This document shows, in pieces, positions 1-9,240 of a stretch of 9,993 nt of DNA. Positions within the stretch are counted from its first letter, which is position 1, and every line of letters starts with the position of its first letter. Origin of the DNA: Candidatus Binataceae bacterium (GTDB lineage: Bacteria; Desulfobacterota; Binatia; Binatales; Binataceae); the NCBI GenBank assembly GCA_030042765.1, contig JASHZA010000264.1:1-9993 (forward strand), written 5' to 3'. The position numbers and the translations under genes are program-made. A model generated the notes under the pieces. The model searched no databases and was not told the origin of the DNA. It worked only from the letters and a program-made list of their open reading frames with translations.

Positions 1-505
<505 letters not shown>

Positions 506-539
506 CGGAAGCCAAATCTTAGGCCATAGGCGGCTGGCG

Positions 540-557
540 ACTCAACGCCGGTTGAGT
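540..557. promoter_or_regulatory. 18-bp perfect dyad (7-bp arms, 4-bp centre) between divergent genes
   Basis: ACTCAAC (540-546), GCCG, GTTGAGT (551-557) is a perfect inverted repeat. It lies 35 bp before the miaB start and 60 bp before the zinc-ribbon start. This position suits an operator for either divergent gene. It could equally form a short RNA hairpin in the miaB leader. No regulator family is recognised from the sequence, and its role is inference. Confidence 0.35.
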
Positions 558-617
558 TCTTCGGAAACGACCGTTGCAGGGCGAGAGCCGCGTGTTTATG
601 TTTGCGTGGGAGCCGCC

Positions 618-821
618 ATGAGCCAGCATCGAAGACCCGCGTTCGAGCGAATGGAGGCAACGTTGCTCGCGTGCCCGCGATGCAATCGAGCCGTAAAGGT
701 GCGCAAGCGCTTGCTTCTCGTTTTGCCCGAAGGCGACAAATACGAATACGTATGTCCCGATTGCGGCTCGACCTGCGGCAGCACTGTGGAACAGGATCCG
801 CAGATGCGCCGGCTTACGTAG
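618..821 (+). CDS. Small zinc-ribbon protein, function unknown
   Basis: A 67-residue protein. The chosen start is ATG 618, preceded by GGGAG (608-612) at 5 nt; the open frame continues upstream to 489 but without a better ribosome site. Two CxxC knuckles are visible, CPRC at residues 19-22 and CPDC at 46-49. They are separated by a 23-residue basic/hydrophobic segment (VRKRLLLVLPEGDKYEYV), the layout of a small treble-clef or rubredoxin-like zinc ribbon. A further Cys at 53 follows. The cysteine spacing is the main reason to prefer this frame over others open here. It is divergent from miaB and its stop lies 11 bp from the stop of the convergent PPOX gene. I do not recognise a named family. 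Binding of zinc is inferred; a role in nucleic-acid or protein contact would be a guess. Confidence 0.6.
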   Translation: MSQHRRPAFERMEATLLACPRCNRAVKVRKRLLLVLPEGDKYEYVCPDCGSTCGSTVEQDPQMRRLT

Positions 822-832
822 CCGGTCGGCGC

Positions 833-1228
833 TCAGCCCATCGCTTGCGCCGAAGTTGGCTCTATCTCGTACATGACGCGGACTTCACCTGGCTGCCGGA
901 ATGGGTACTTTTGCCCGAGGTATTTGTTGGCCAGAGAGTCGATGTGCGCGTCGGCGCCGTTCTCAGTGACGTTGACCACCCGCCCGCGAATCTGCAGATA
1001 ACGGTACGGATTCTCCGGATCCATAATCGAAAGCGCGACGGCCGCGCCCTTTCGCATAGTGCGCGACTTGACCCTTCCGCGCGCTGTATTAACGCGGATT
1101 TTACCCCCGGCGTAGTCAAACCAAACGGGCGTTACCTGGGGCGTGGCGTCCTTCATTACAGTGGCGATATTGGCAAAGGCCTTCTTGGCGCCGAGCAGAT
1201 CGAGATACTTGTCGGGAACTACCGCCAT
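833..1228 (-). CDS. PPOX-class split-barrel flavin/F420-dependent enzyme (Rv1155-like)
   Basis: A 131-residue protein of the pyridoxamine-5'-phosphate-oxidase-like split beta-barrel fold; members bind FMN or cofactor F420 and reduce small substrates in the cytoplasm. Recognisable segments in order are TPVWFDYAGGKIRVNTARG (residues about 33-51), KSRTMRKGAAVALSIMDPEN (54-73), YRYLQIRGRVVNVTENGAD (75-93) and HIDSLANKYLG (95-105). These are typical of the short F420-dependent TIGR03618/Rv1155-type branch. A strong Shine-Dalgarno AAAGGAG (complement of 1236-1242) lies 7 nt before the ATG, fixing the start. It is a monocistronic minus-strand gene converging on the zinc-ribbon gene. The cofactor cannot be told from sequence by eye: F420 is likely by family resemblance, and FMN or a haem/biliverdin role remain possible. 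The length is normal for this branch. Confidence 0.85.
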   Translation of the reverse strand: MAVVPDKYLDLLGAKKAFANIATVMKDATPQVTPVWFDYAGGKIRVNTARGRVKSRTMRKGAAVALSIMDPENPYRYLQIRGRVVNVTENGADAHIDSLANKYLGQKYPFRQPGEVRVMYEIEPTSAQAMG

Positions 1229-1484
1229 GAAAGTACTCCTTTCGGGTCTGAGCCTCTGGATGACCCAGCGTAATCCCGGCCTTGGTCATGTCAAGCGCGA
1301 GCGGCTTAGCCAGGCACCCGGCCGAGGTTTGTAGACTGCCGAACGGCTGGCCGAGTTACCCCATACAGGAAGTTGGAGCGGGAGTATGAGAACTTGGTCG
1401 GGTAAGCCCGCGAGAGTTTTTCAAAATTATTGGAGCGTTGCGCGACAGAGGCCGGGTTTGCGTACCAAAGCAAAAATCTCTGGA

Positions 1485-1565
1485 CGCGATTAGCCTGTTA
1501 AGCCCTTCCACGGCGTCAGCGATTAGCGCAAAATTTGACTCAAGCAATCGCTTAGGCTAATAGCG
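1485..1565. repeat. Nested inverted and direct repeats upstream of the bactofilin-atp block
   Basis: CGCGATTAGCCT (1485-1496) and AGGCTAATAGCG (1554-1565) form a 12-bp inverted repeat with one mismatch. Inside it, AGCGATT (1518-1524) and AATCGCT (1546-1552) form a perfect 7-bp inverted repeat. The right-hand arms are separated by one base. GCGATTAGC also occurs as an exact direct repeat at 1486-1494 and 1519-1527, 33 bp apart, about three helical turns. A related CTATTAGCG is found at 2265-2273, before atpX. The set could be operator half-sites for a regulator or a folded leader; which of the two is inference. Confidence 0.55.
1535..1563 (+). promoter_or_regulatory. Candidate sigma-70-type promoter for bactofilin (and possibly the atp operon)
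   Basis: TTGACT (1535-1540) matches five of six bases of the -35 consensus. TAATAG (1558-1563) follows after 17 bp but matches only three of six -10 bases. Transcription would start near 1570, giving a leader of about 75 nt. The -35 lies in the centre of the repeat cluster at 1485-1565 and the -10 overlaps its right arm, which would suit repression. The weak -10 keeps confidence low. Confidence 0.33.
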
Positions 1566-1643
1566 GAACTTAAAGAGGCTGGCGGCATATACGGACGAGC
1601 AGGCTCCGGCCAAGGTGTGATTTGCAGCGAGGAGGGTATAGCG

Positions 1644-2219
1644 ATGGCGCTCTTCAACAAGGAACCGGAAAGGAATCTCAGGCCCGAGCCGCAAAAGGGC
1701 CAGCCTCAAGCCCATCCGCAGCCTGCTCCACAGCCGCCAAGCCCGACCACGGCCGCAGCTAATGTCTCTCCGGTTGAACTCACTCCGGTCTCGTCAACGC
1801 GTCCGGTCGATGCTCGCTCCGAGCAGCGTGCTTACCTGGACAGCGGGTCGAAGATCAGCGGCAAGCTCTCCTTCGACGGTCCGATTCGGATCGATGGCAA
1901 TGTGGACGGCGAAATCAACGCTAAGGACAGCCTTACGATAGGTGAGAGCGCGGTTGTGACTGCGCAGATCAGGGCCGCTTCGATAACCGTGGCGGGCAAG
2001 GTCAGTGGAGATATCATCGCCGCGCAGCGAATCGAAATTCGACCCTCGGCCAAGGTACTTGGCAATCTGACCACCCCCGTTTTGGTCGTACACGAGGGTG
2101 CACTGTTCGAGGGCCACTGCTCGATGCAGCCGGAAGCCGTGCGCGAAGATCGGAAGGTTACCGTGTTTCCCAAAGAGGAACGCGCGCTTCAAGCCGCCGG
2201 AGGACAGAAGCAGGGCTAA
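1644..2219 (+). CDS. Bactofilin (polymer-forming cytoskeletal protein)
   Basis: A 191-residue protein. The start ATG 1644 is chosen because GGAGG (1631-1635) sits 8 nt upstream; an in-frame start at 1617 would add nine residues without a ribosome site. A proline/glutamine-rich flexible N-terminus (residues about 11-50) precedes the bactofilin domain (about 67-161). The domain shows the repeated beta-helix pattern: GSKISGKLSFDGPIRIDG, then NVDGEINAKDSLTIGESA, then a SITVAGKVSGDIIAAQRIEI turn. A short charged tail follows. Bactofilins polymerise without nucleotide into filaments that scaffold envelope or cell-wall processes, often at the inner membrane. The gene ends 81 bp before atpX on the same strand, so co-transcription with the ATP synthase genes is plausible but not shown. 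A specific bactofilin subtype (BacA, BacM, etc.) cannot be assigned. Confidence 0.93.
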   Translation: MALFNKEPERNLRPEPQKGQPQAHPQPAPQPPSPTTAAANVSPVELTPVSSTRPVDARSEQRAYLDSGSKISGKLSFDGPIRIDGNVDGEINAKDSLTIGESAVVTAQIRAASITVAGKVSGDIIAAQRIEIRPSAKVLGNLTTPVLVVHEGALFEGHCSMQPEAVREDRKVTVFPKEERALQAAGGQKQG

Positions 2220-2232
2220 TCGCAAACGCGGC

Positions 2233-2245
2233 GTCCTCAGAGGAC
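2233..2245 (+). promoter_or_regulatory. Small perfect palindrome in the bactofilin-atpX spacer
   Basis: GTCCTCAGAGGAC is a perfect dyad of 6-bp arms around one base, 14 bp after the bactofilin stop. As RNA it could form only a 5-bp stem with a 3-nt loop, and no U-tract follows, so it is a poor terminator. The spacer also carries GCGGCGTC twice (2228-2235 and 2258-2265). Function is unknown; it may be chance. Confidence 0.2.
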
Positions 2246-2300
2246 TTGCCCTGCATCGCGGCGTCTATTAGCGTCTCCCCTCTGGAGATGATGTCGTAGA

Positions 2301-2759
2301 ATGCACATACCGCCGGACTGGGGTATATTCTTTGCCCTGATTGCGTCCTTTCTTGCTTTCTGGTTTATATTTCGCTGGCTTTTCTTCGGTCCATTCCTTA
2401 AGTTGATCGGCGACCGCGAGCGCCGGCTCAAGGACCTGAGCGAACGCACCGAGCGCCTGCTACGCGACGAAAAAGCCGCTATCGCTGAGCGCGAACGCGC
2501 GCTCGCCGCTGTCAGGCGAGATGCGCTTGCGCGGCGCGACACCGGACGGAGGCGTGCTGAAGAGGAAGCCGCGAAGATGATCGAAGAGGCAAGGGCTGAG
2601 GCGAGGGCGGAACTTGAGCAGTTACGGGCCGGAATCGAGCGTGAGTTCGAAGCCGCCGGTCGGCAGCTGGAAGAGTCGGCGCGGAGTCTGGCAGCAGAAC
2701 TCGCAGGACGCGTCTTGGGCCGCCCAGTCCCAAATGGCAGCCAGGAAACCCTGAACTAG
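2301..2759 (+). CDS. atpX: ATP synthase F0 subunit b' (first of two b-type stalk subunits)
   Basis: A 152-residue peripheral-stalk protein that anchors F1 to the membrane. One N-terminal membrane segment (residues about 7-29: WGIFFALIASFLAFWFIFRW) is followed by FFGPFLKLIGDRERRL. A long charged Ala/Glu/Arg coiled coil (about 35-140) comes next, ending in LAAELAGRVLGRPV, typical of b/b' C-termini. It is the first atp gene and its stop abuts the atpF start. Naming it b' (atpX) rather than b rests on position and on the second b following. ATG 2301 is the only in-frame start before the membrane helix, because an in-frame TGA lies at 2289-2291. The nearest Shine-Dalgarno-like GGAG (2284-2287) is 13 nt away, longer than usual. 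Confidence 0.9.
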   Translation: MHIPPDWGIFFALIASFLAFWFIFRWLFFGPFLKLIGDRERRLKDLSERTERLLRDEKAAIAERERALAAVRRDALARRDTGRRRAEEEAAKMIEEARAEARAELEQLRAGIEREFEAAGRQLEESARSLAAELAGRVLGRPVPNGSQETLN

Positions 2760-3332
2760 ATGAAGTCGCGCATCGCAATCGCAATATTTGCGGGGGCAGT
2801 ACTTTGCCCGTCGCTTGCCCTTGCGGCGGAAGCTCCGGAAGCTGCGGGTAGCTGGTTCTCGCTGATCTTTTACGTCATCAACTTCGTCATCTTCCTCTGG
2901 ATCCTCAATCGCTACGCTGGCCCGCCCGTACGCCAATACTTCGGCGACCGTGCCAGGGGCCTGCGCGAGACTATCGGCAAAGCAGACGCCGCATTTCGCG
3001 AAGCGCAGGACCTCGCCAATCGCGCCGCCGAACGGATCGCCAAGCTCGAAGCCGAAAAAACGCAAATCTCTTCTGATCTCGCCGACGAAACCGTTTATCA
3101 GGTCGGTCGAGTCTACGACCTCGCGCACGAGTCCGTCGCACGCATCAAGCACGACGCCGAGATGACCGCCGCTGCCCTGCGCGACGCCGCGCAGCGGCGG
3201 GCCCGCGAGTCGCTGGCGGCGGCTGCGGGACGAATCGCTCGCGATCTGGTCGAGCGCAGTTTCGTTCCCGCCGATCAAAGACGCCTGCTCGACGGGTTTC
3301 TCGACAAGCTGCGCGAAGAGGCTCGGGAATGA
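2760..3332 (+). CDS. atpF: ATP synthase F0 subunit b, with signal-peptide-like N-terminus
   Basis: A 190-residue second b-type stalk subunit, expected to pair with the upstream b' as a heterodimer. Residues about 4-22 form a hydrophobic stretch after MKSR and end in LALAAEA, like a cleavable signal peptide (AxA near 20-22). A membrane helix follows (about 31-50, SWFSLIFYVINFVIFLWILN), then RYAGPPVRQYFGDRARGL, the usual b-subunit entry to the stalk. An acidic/basic coiled coil runs to the end. The signal-like extension is also known in b subunits of some deltaproteobacteria and related groups. ATG 2760 directly follows the atpX TAG. Its last bases overlap atpH by 4 nt (ATGA), indicating translational coupling. 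Confidence 0.92.
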   Translation: MKSRIAIAIFAGAVLCPSLALAAEAPEAAGSWFSLIFYVINFVIFLWILNRYAGPPVRQYFGDRARGLRETIGKADAAFREAQDLANRAAERIAKLEAEKTQISSDLADETVYQVGRVYDLAHESVARIKHDAEMTAAALRDAAQRRARESLAAAAGRIARDLVERSFVPADQRRLLDGFLDKLREEARE

Positions 3333-3865
3333 GAAGCTCCAAGGTCGCAAAGCGCTATGCACGCGCGCTGGCGGGCCTGTCTACCGACCCGGCCCAGCTC
3401 GAGGCTTGGGGAGTCGAGCTCGAGCGCCTCGCGCAACTCGTCGGCGCTCCCGAAGTCGCCGCGCAATTGGCCTCGCCTGAAGTTTCGCCCGCGGCCCGGG
3501 TCCAGGCGCTCACTGTAATCGGCGAACGGCTGGGACTTAGTTTTCCCTTGCGTTCCTTTGGCGCGGTCGTGGCACGCCACGGCAGGATCGAAGATCTGCC
3601 CCCGATCGCCGAGGCTTACCGCCGCATTCTGGATGACTTGATGGGACGTGTGAGGCCGACCATTACTTTTGCCCGGTCCCCCTACGACGCGGAGCTTGCG
3701 CAAGTGCTGGCGGGGCTCGAGGCGATCGCGCACAAGAAGATCATCCCGACTGTCCGAGTCGACGCTGCTCTGCTTGGCGGTGTCGTCGTCGAGCTTGAAG
3801 GTAAAACCTACGACGGCAGCCTGGCCACCCGCCTCGCCGAGGCGCAGCGCCGCCTGGCCGGTTAA
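3329..3865 (+). CDS. atpH: ATP synthase F1 subunit delta (OSCP)
   Basis: A 178-residue protein of normal delta/OSCP length that links the b stalk to the top of the alpha3beta3 head. The N-terminal helical domain begins SSKVAKRYARALAGLS, the family's opening motif. The C-terminal part contains the conserved KKIIPTVRVDAALLGGVVVELEGKTYDGSLATRLAEAQRRL (residues about 135-176), in which the LLGG-V-V-x-x-G-x-x-x-D-x-S pattern is diagnostic. ATG 3329 overlaps the atpF stop (ATGA). The stop lies 20 bp before the atpA start. Confidence 0.95.
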   Translation: MRSSKVAKRYARALAGLSTDPAQLEAWGVELERLAQLVGAPEVAAQLASPEVSPAARVQALTVIGERLGLSFPLRSFGAVVARHGRIEDLPPIAEAYRRILDDLMGRVRPTITFARSPYDAELAQVLAGLEAIAHKKIIPTVRVDAALLGGVVVELEGKTYDGSLATRLAEAQRRLAG

Positions 3866-3885
3866 TCGTGTAATTGAGACATCAT

Positions 3886-5412
<1,527 letters not shown>

Positions 5413-5473
5413 CGATGCGCATTCAATTGAGGTAATTCCGGAGCCCGCCGCGATCGTGTGGGCGTTGTGAGGG

Positions 5474-6340
5474 ATGGCGACACTCAAGGCAATCCGCCGG
5501 CGCATTTCGTCGGTCAAGTCGACCCAGCAGATCACGCGTGCGATGAAGCTGGTGGCGGCCTCGCGCCTGCGCCGCGCGCAGGAAGCCCTGCTCAACGCCC
5601 GCCCCTATCACGAGGCGCTCAAGCGCGTTTCCGATTCGCTGCTGCTGTCCGCTCCCGAAGTGACCGCGCCCGCGGAGAACGCCAAACCCGCGATACTGAT
5701 GGTGGTGGCCGCTTCGGATCGCGGACTCTGCGGCGGGTACAATTCCAACCTGCTGCGCATGGCCGAGGAAACCGCACGCAGCGCTCGCGCCAGGGGTATC
5801 GAAGTCAAATTTTTCGCGGTCGGCCGCAAAGCGCTCGACCATCTGCGCCGCACCGGTCAGCCGATCGAAGCCGAGCGCATCAACAACGCGCCTCGCTTGG
5901 CGACCGTCGGCCTCGCGCGTGACATCGCTGCCAGGATCCTTTCGGACTGGCGCACCGGCGCAATCGTCGAGGCCGGGGTCGTTTACAACAGCTTCCATTC
6001 GGCCCTGTCTCAGCGCCCAACCTACGAGAAGCTGCTGCCGGTCGAAGAACCCGAGACCGCCGGACAGCCGGCCGCGCGCACCGAGTACCTGATCGAGCCC
6101 AGCGCCGCCGAACTCGTGCCCGTCGTACTGCGCAGCTACCTCGAAGCGGCCGTACTGCACGCACTGCTCGAGGCCGAGGCCAGCGAGCATGGCGCCCGGA
6201 TGACCGCGATGGACGCGGCGACCAATAACGCCGTCGAGATGATCTCGCGGCTGACGCTCGAGATGAACCGGGCGCGCCAGGCGACCATTACCAAGGAACT
6301 GATGGATATCGTGGGCGGGGCCGAGGCCCTGCGCGGATAA
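5474..6340 (+). CDS. atpG: ATP synthase F1 subunit gamma (central rotor shaft)
   Basis: A 288-residue protein of standard gamma length. The N-terminal helix starts MATLKAIRRRISSVKSTQQITRAMKLVAASRLRRA, and its ITRAMKLVA segment is diagnostic. The Rossmann-like middle contains ASDRGLCGGYNSNLLR. The C-terminal helix contains TAMDAATNNAVEMISRLTLEMNRARQATITKEL, the conserved partner of the first helix in the coiled-coil shaft. ATG 5474 is forced by an in-frame TGA at 5468-5470. No well-spaced Shine-Dalgarno is visible: GAGGG lies right against the start codon. It is 61 bp downstream of atpA and 39 bp upstream of atpD. Confidence 0.97.
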   Translation: MATLKAIRRRISSVKSTQQITRAMKLVAASRLRRAQEALLNARPYHEALKRVSDSLLLSAPEVTAPAENAKPAILMVVAASDRGLCGGYNSNLLRMAEETARSARARGIEVKFFAVGRKALDHLRRTGQPIEAERINNAPRLATVGLARDIAARILSDWRTGAIVEAGVVYNSFHSALSQRPTYEKLLPVEEPETAGQPAARTEYLIEPSAAELVPVVLRSYLEAAVLHALLEAEASEHGARMTAMDAATNNAVEMISRLTLEMNRARQATITKELMDIVGGAEALRG

Positions 6341-6352
6341 GTGAAAACGTAA

Positions 6353-7807
<1,455 letters not shown>

Positions 7808-7825
7808 CGCGAGAGGCGCCCCGCG

Positions 7826-8248
7826 ATGGCCACCACGTTCCCGTTCAGACTCATCACGCCCACCGGCATCGTCTACGAAGGGCCGGTCGAACAGGCCGTC
7901 GCCATCGGTGCGCTCGGCGAGTTCGGAATTCTTGCCGAGCATGCCGATTACATCACGGCGATCGCGCCCGGGATGCTGACGCTCTACACCGGCGGCGCAA
8001 TTGCCGACGAATACCTGCTTTCCGGCGGACTCGCCGAGGTCAAGGACGGATCGATGACTATCCTGGCGCTCGACGCGGAGCCTTCCACGGCCGTCGATAC
8101 CGCCGCCGCGGCGTCCGAAATCCGCGCCGCCGAGGAAAAGATCGCGGGGATGAGCTCCTACGATCCCGCCTACGCCGAGGCGGATCAGGCGCTACGACTG
8201 GCGCGCGCCCGCGAGAATGTCGCCCAGCTCCGGCGAGCCGCCCACTGA
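7826..8248 (+). CDS. atpC: ATP synthase F1 subunit epsilon
   Basis: A 140-residue rotor-foot subunit that couples gamma to the c-ring and can inhibit ATP hydrolysis. The N-terminal beta-sandwich (about 1-86) shows FRLITPTGIVYEG, GALGEFGILAEHADYITAI and the family signature LLSGGLAEVKDGSMTILA. The C-terminal helical hairpin (about 90-138) is full length. GAGAGG (7811-7816) lies 9 nt before the ATG as a fair ribosome site. It is the last gene of the plus-strand atp block; no clear intrinsic terminator follows. Confidence 0.96.
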   Translation: MATTFPFRLITPTGIVYEGPVEQAVAIGALGEFGILAEHADYITAIAPGMLTLYTGGAIADEYLLSGGLAEVKDGSMTILALDAEPSTAVDTAAAASEIRAAEEKIAGMSSYDPAYAEADQALRLARARENVAQLRRAAH

Positions 8249-8383
8249 GGCGCGGCGTCTGCGGTAAAAATCTAGGAAGCGCGCCCAGCGAGGCCGCCCA
8301 AGCGAACGAAACGTGCCAAACGCTGTGCAGAGGCCCGAAGACCTCTGGGGGCGTGCTGGTTGTGCTCTACATTATTCGCTTCC

Positions 8384-8776
8384 GGCACCAGAGGCCTGCG
8401 CAGAATCTCAAACGCTGGCATGGTTTTGAGCGGGGCGGCTTGGAACCGTCTGTCCGCTCGCGCGATACGGTCGGTCAATGGTGTTTCGCGCTTCGCGCCA
8501 GATTCATTCGAGTCAGCGGCCCGACTCTGAGAGGACCCGCCCTTGCGAACACCTTTTTCCCGTTCGGAAGCGAACCATCCGTTTGCTGACTGCGTCATGG
8601 CGCTTTTGCCCTCTAACGGAATTGTCCGCCATGGCTCATTTAGGGTCAATAAAAATTGTTAAGCATGGTGAAATAGATGGAAACCATGCATTATCAGGTT
8701 TAGACCTCAGATGGACGCTCTGTATAGGATCGTGCTGGGCCGCACCCGTGCCGTGGTTCTGCCAACCTCTGGTGCC
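8384..8776. repeat. Pair of 11-bp inverted repeats bracketing a 371-bp non-coding stretch
   Basis: The left copy GGCACCAGAGG (8384-8394) and right copy CCTCTGGTGCC (8766-8776) are exact inverted matches and do not extend further in either direction. CAGAGGCC also recurs as a direct repeat at 8328-8335 and 8389-8396. The arrangement resembles the ends of a small non-autonomous element, but no target-site duplication is evident and the outer left copy at 8328 breaks the symmetry. It could be a degenerate element or chance. Confidence 0.3.
8621..8649 (-). promoter_or_regulatory. Promoter-like sequence reading leftward inside the non-coding interval
   Basis: On the minus strand TTGACC (complement of 8644-8649) is followed after exactly 17 bp by GACAAT (complement of 8621-8626). 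These match five and four of six consensus bases. Transcription would begin near 8614, just ahead of ATG 8598 of a 108-residue frame with no recognisable domain, and would run antisense toward the end of atpC. It lies in the AT-rich patch, where such matches arise more easily by chance. Confidence 0.3.
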
Positions 8777-8819
8777 TAACCTTCCGAATTTACTAGATAA
8801 TTTTACCGCGCGGGGTCGT

Positions 8820-9236
8820 CTAGCCGACGCGTCCAAGAAGCACCCCGATCACCAGACCCGTCAATACATAAAACGTGAAGCCGACGTAGGTGTAGTCCCG
8901 TTCACGGATAAACAGCAGAAAGCAGAATGCGACCCTGCCCAGCGGCACCAGCGTCAGCACGAACAATCCCATCGTGAGTACGCCGTGCGGATCGCCATGC
9001 AGCGCGGACCGGTAAAGCTGGGGAAGCGTTTCGAAGTCATGGTGCGTGCCAGCGCGAACCTGATGGTAACGCGCGACGTAAAATCCCGGCTCGTGGACCG
9101 CCATCAACATCAGTCCTGACGCCAGCAGCACGACCGCGGCCAACAGAATCGTCCGCAGCAGCATCGGGGTCCATACCCTGAGGATGCGGTCCTCGTCGGC
9201 GTGGTGCGGATGAACCAGGTTTTGTTGCGGTTCCAT
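8820..9236 (-). CDS. DUF1634 family membrane protein, partner of TauE/SafE
   Basis: A 138-residue integral membrane protein. After a His/Asp-rich cytosolic start (MEPQQNLVHPHHADED) there are three predicted membrane segments: about 24-47 (MLLRTILLAAVVLLASGLMLMAV), 85-107 and 114-135. The segment LGRVAFCFLLFIRERDYTYVGFTFYVLTGLVIGVLLG matches the conserved C-terminal part of DUF1634, in which a membrane helix is followed by xERDxxYV and a last helix. The start codon lies 4 bp after the stop of the upstream TauE/SafE gene, so the two are almost certainly one operon. The biochemical role of DUF1634 is not known; a helper function for the exporter is inference from the pairing. A weak GAAGAG precedes the ATG. 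Confidence 0.8.
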   Translation of the reverse strand: MEPQQNLVHPHHADEDRILRVWTPMLLRTILLAAVVLLASGLMLMAVHEPGFYVARYHQVRAGTHHDFETLPQLYRSALHGDPHGVLTMGLFVLTLVPLGRVAFCFLLFIRERDYTYVGFTFYVLTGLVIGVLLGRVG

Positions 9237-9240
9237 CTCT

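Larger units (their letters stand above)
1229..1643. other. 415-bp non-coding interval upstream of bactofilin
   Basis: No convincing gene is seen on either strand; the only open frames are short and have no recognisable motif. The left end holds the leader of the minus-strand PPOX gene. The right half holds a cluster of repeats (1485-1565), a candidate promoter (1535-1563) and the bactofilin ribosome site GGAGG (1631-1635). A GGAACTT string at 1565-1571 resembles a sigma-E-type -35 element, but I see no matching -10. Confidence 0.6.
8249..8819. other. 571-bp interval without a convincing gene, including an AT-rich patch
   Basis: It lies between the convergent atp block and the DUF1634/TauE pair. 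No open frame has a recognisable domain. The best is minus-strand 8272-8598 (108 residues from ATG 8598, Arg/Ala/Ser-rich, no motif), which is weakly supported by a promoter-like pair just upstream. Base composition changes inside the interval: 8641-8700 is only one-third G+C (20 of 60), against a clearly GC-rich surround. GGCACCAGAGG (8384-8394) and CCTCTGGTGCC (8766-8776) are perfect 11-bp inverted copies 371 bp apart. A local hairpin CAGAGG/CCTCTG sits at 8328-8347. No strong terminator with a U-tract is seen for either side. Confidence 0.55.

Noticed and set aside
602..1273. A 223-codon plus-strand frame covering the PPOX gene.
   Set aside because: It lies antisense to a clear PPOX-family protein that has a strong ribosome site. 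Its translation is Arg-rich and motif-free.
1394..1422. A GC hairpin (CGGG-TAAG-CCCG) followed by a short T-run, as a plus-strand terminator.
   Set aside because: The stem is four base pairs with several bases before the T-run, and there is no upstream plus-strand gene close enough to need it.
8328..8347. The hairpin CAGAGG/CCTCTG with an 8-nt loop, as a terminator for the atp operon.
   Set aside because: The stem is only 6 bp and no run of T follows on either strand; it lies 80 bp past atpC.
8711..8779. A 22-codon frame starting MDALYRIVLGRTRA, resembling the extended signal peptide of autotransporters (MNxxYRxxWN...).
   Set aside because: It lacks the conserved Asn and Trp residues, stops after 22 codons and has no downstream passenger; the likeness is probably chance.
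8636..9119. A plus-strand frame running from the AT-rich patch (MAHLGSIKIVKHGEIDGN...) into the DUF1634 region.
   Set aside because: Most of its length is antisense to the DUF1634 gene. The opening segment looks protein-like but has no recognised family and no good ribosome site.
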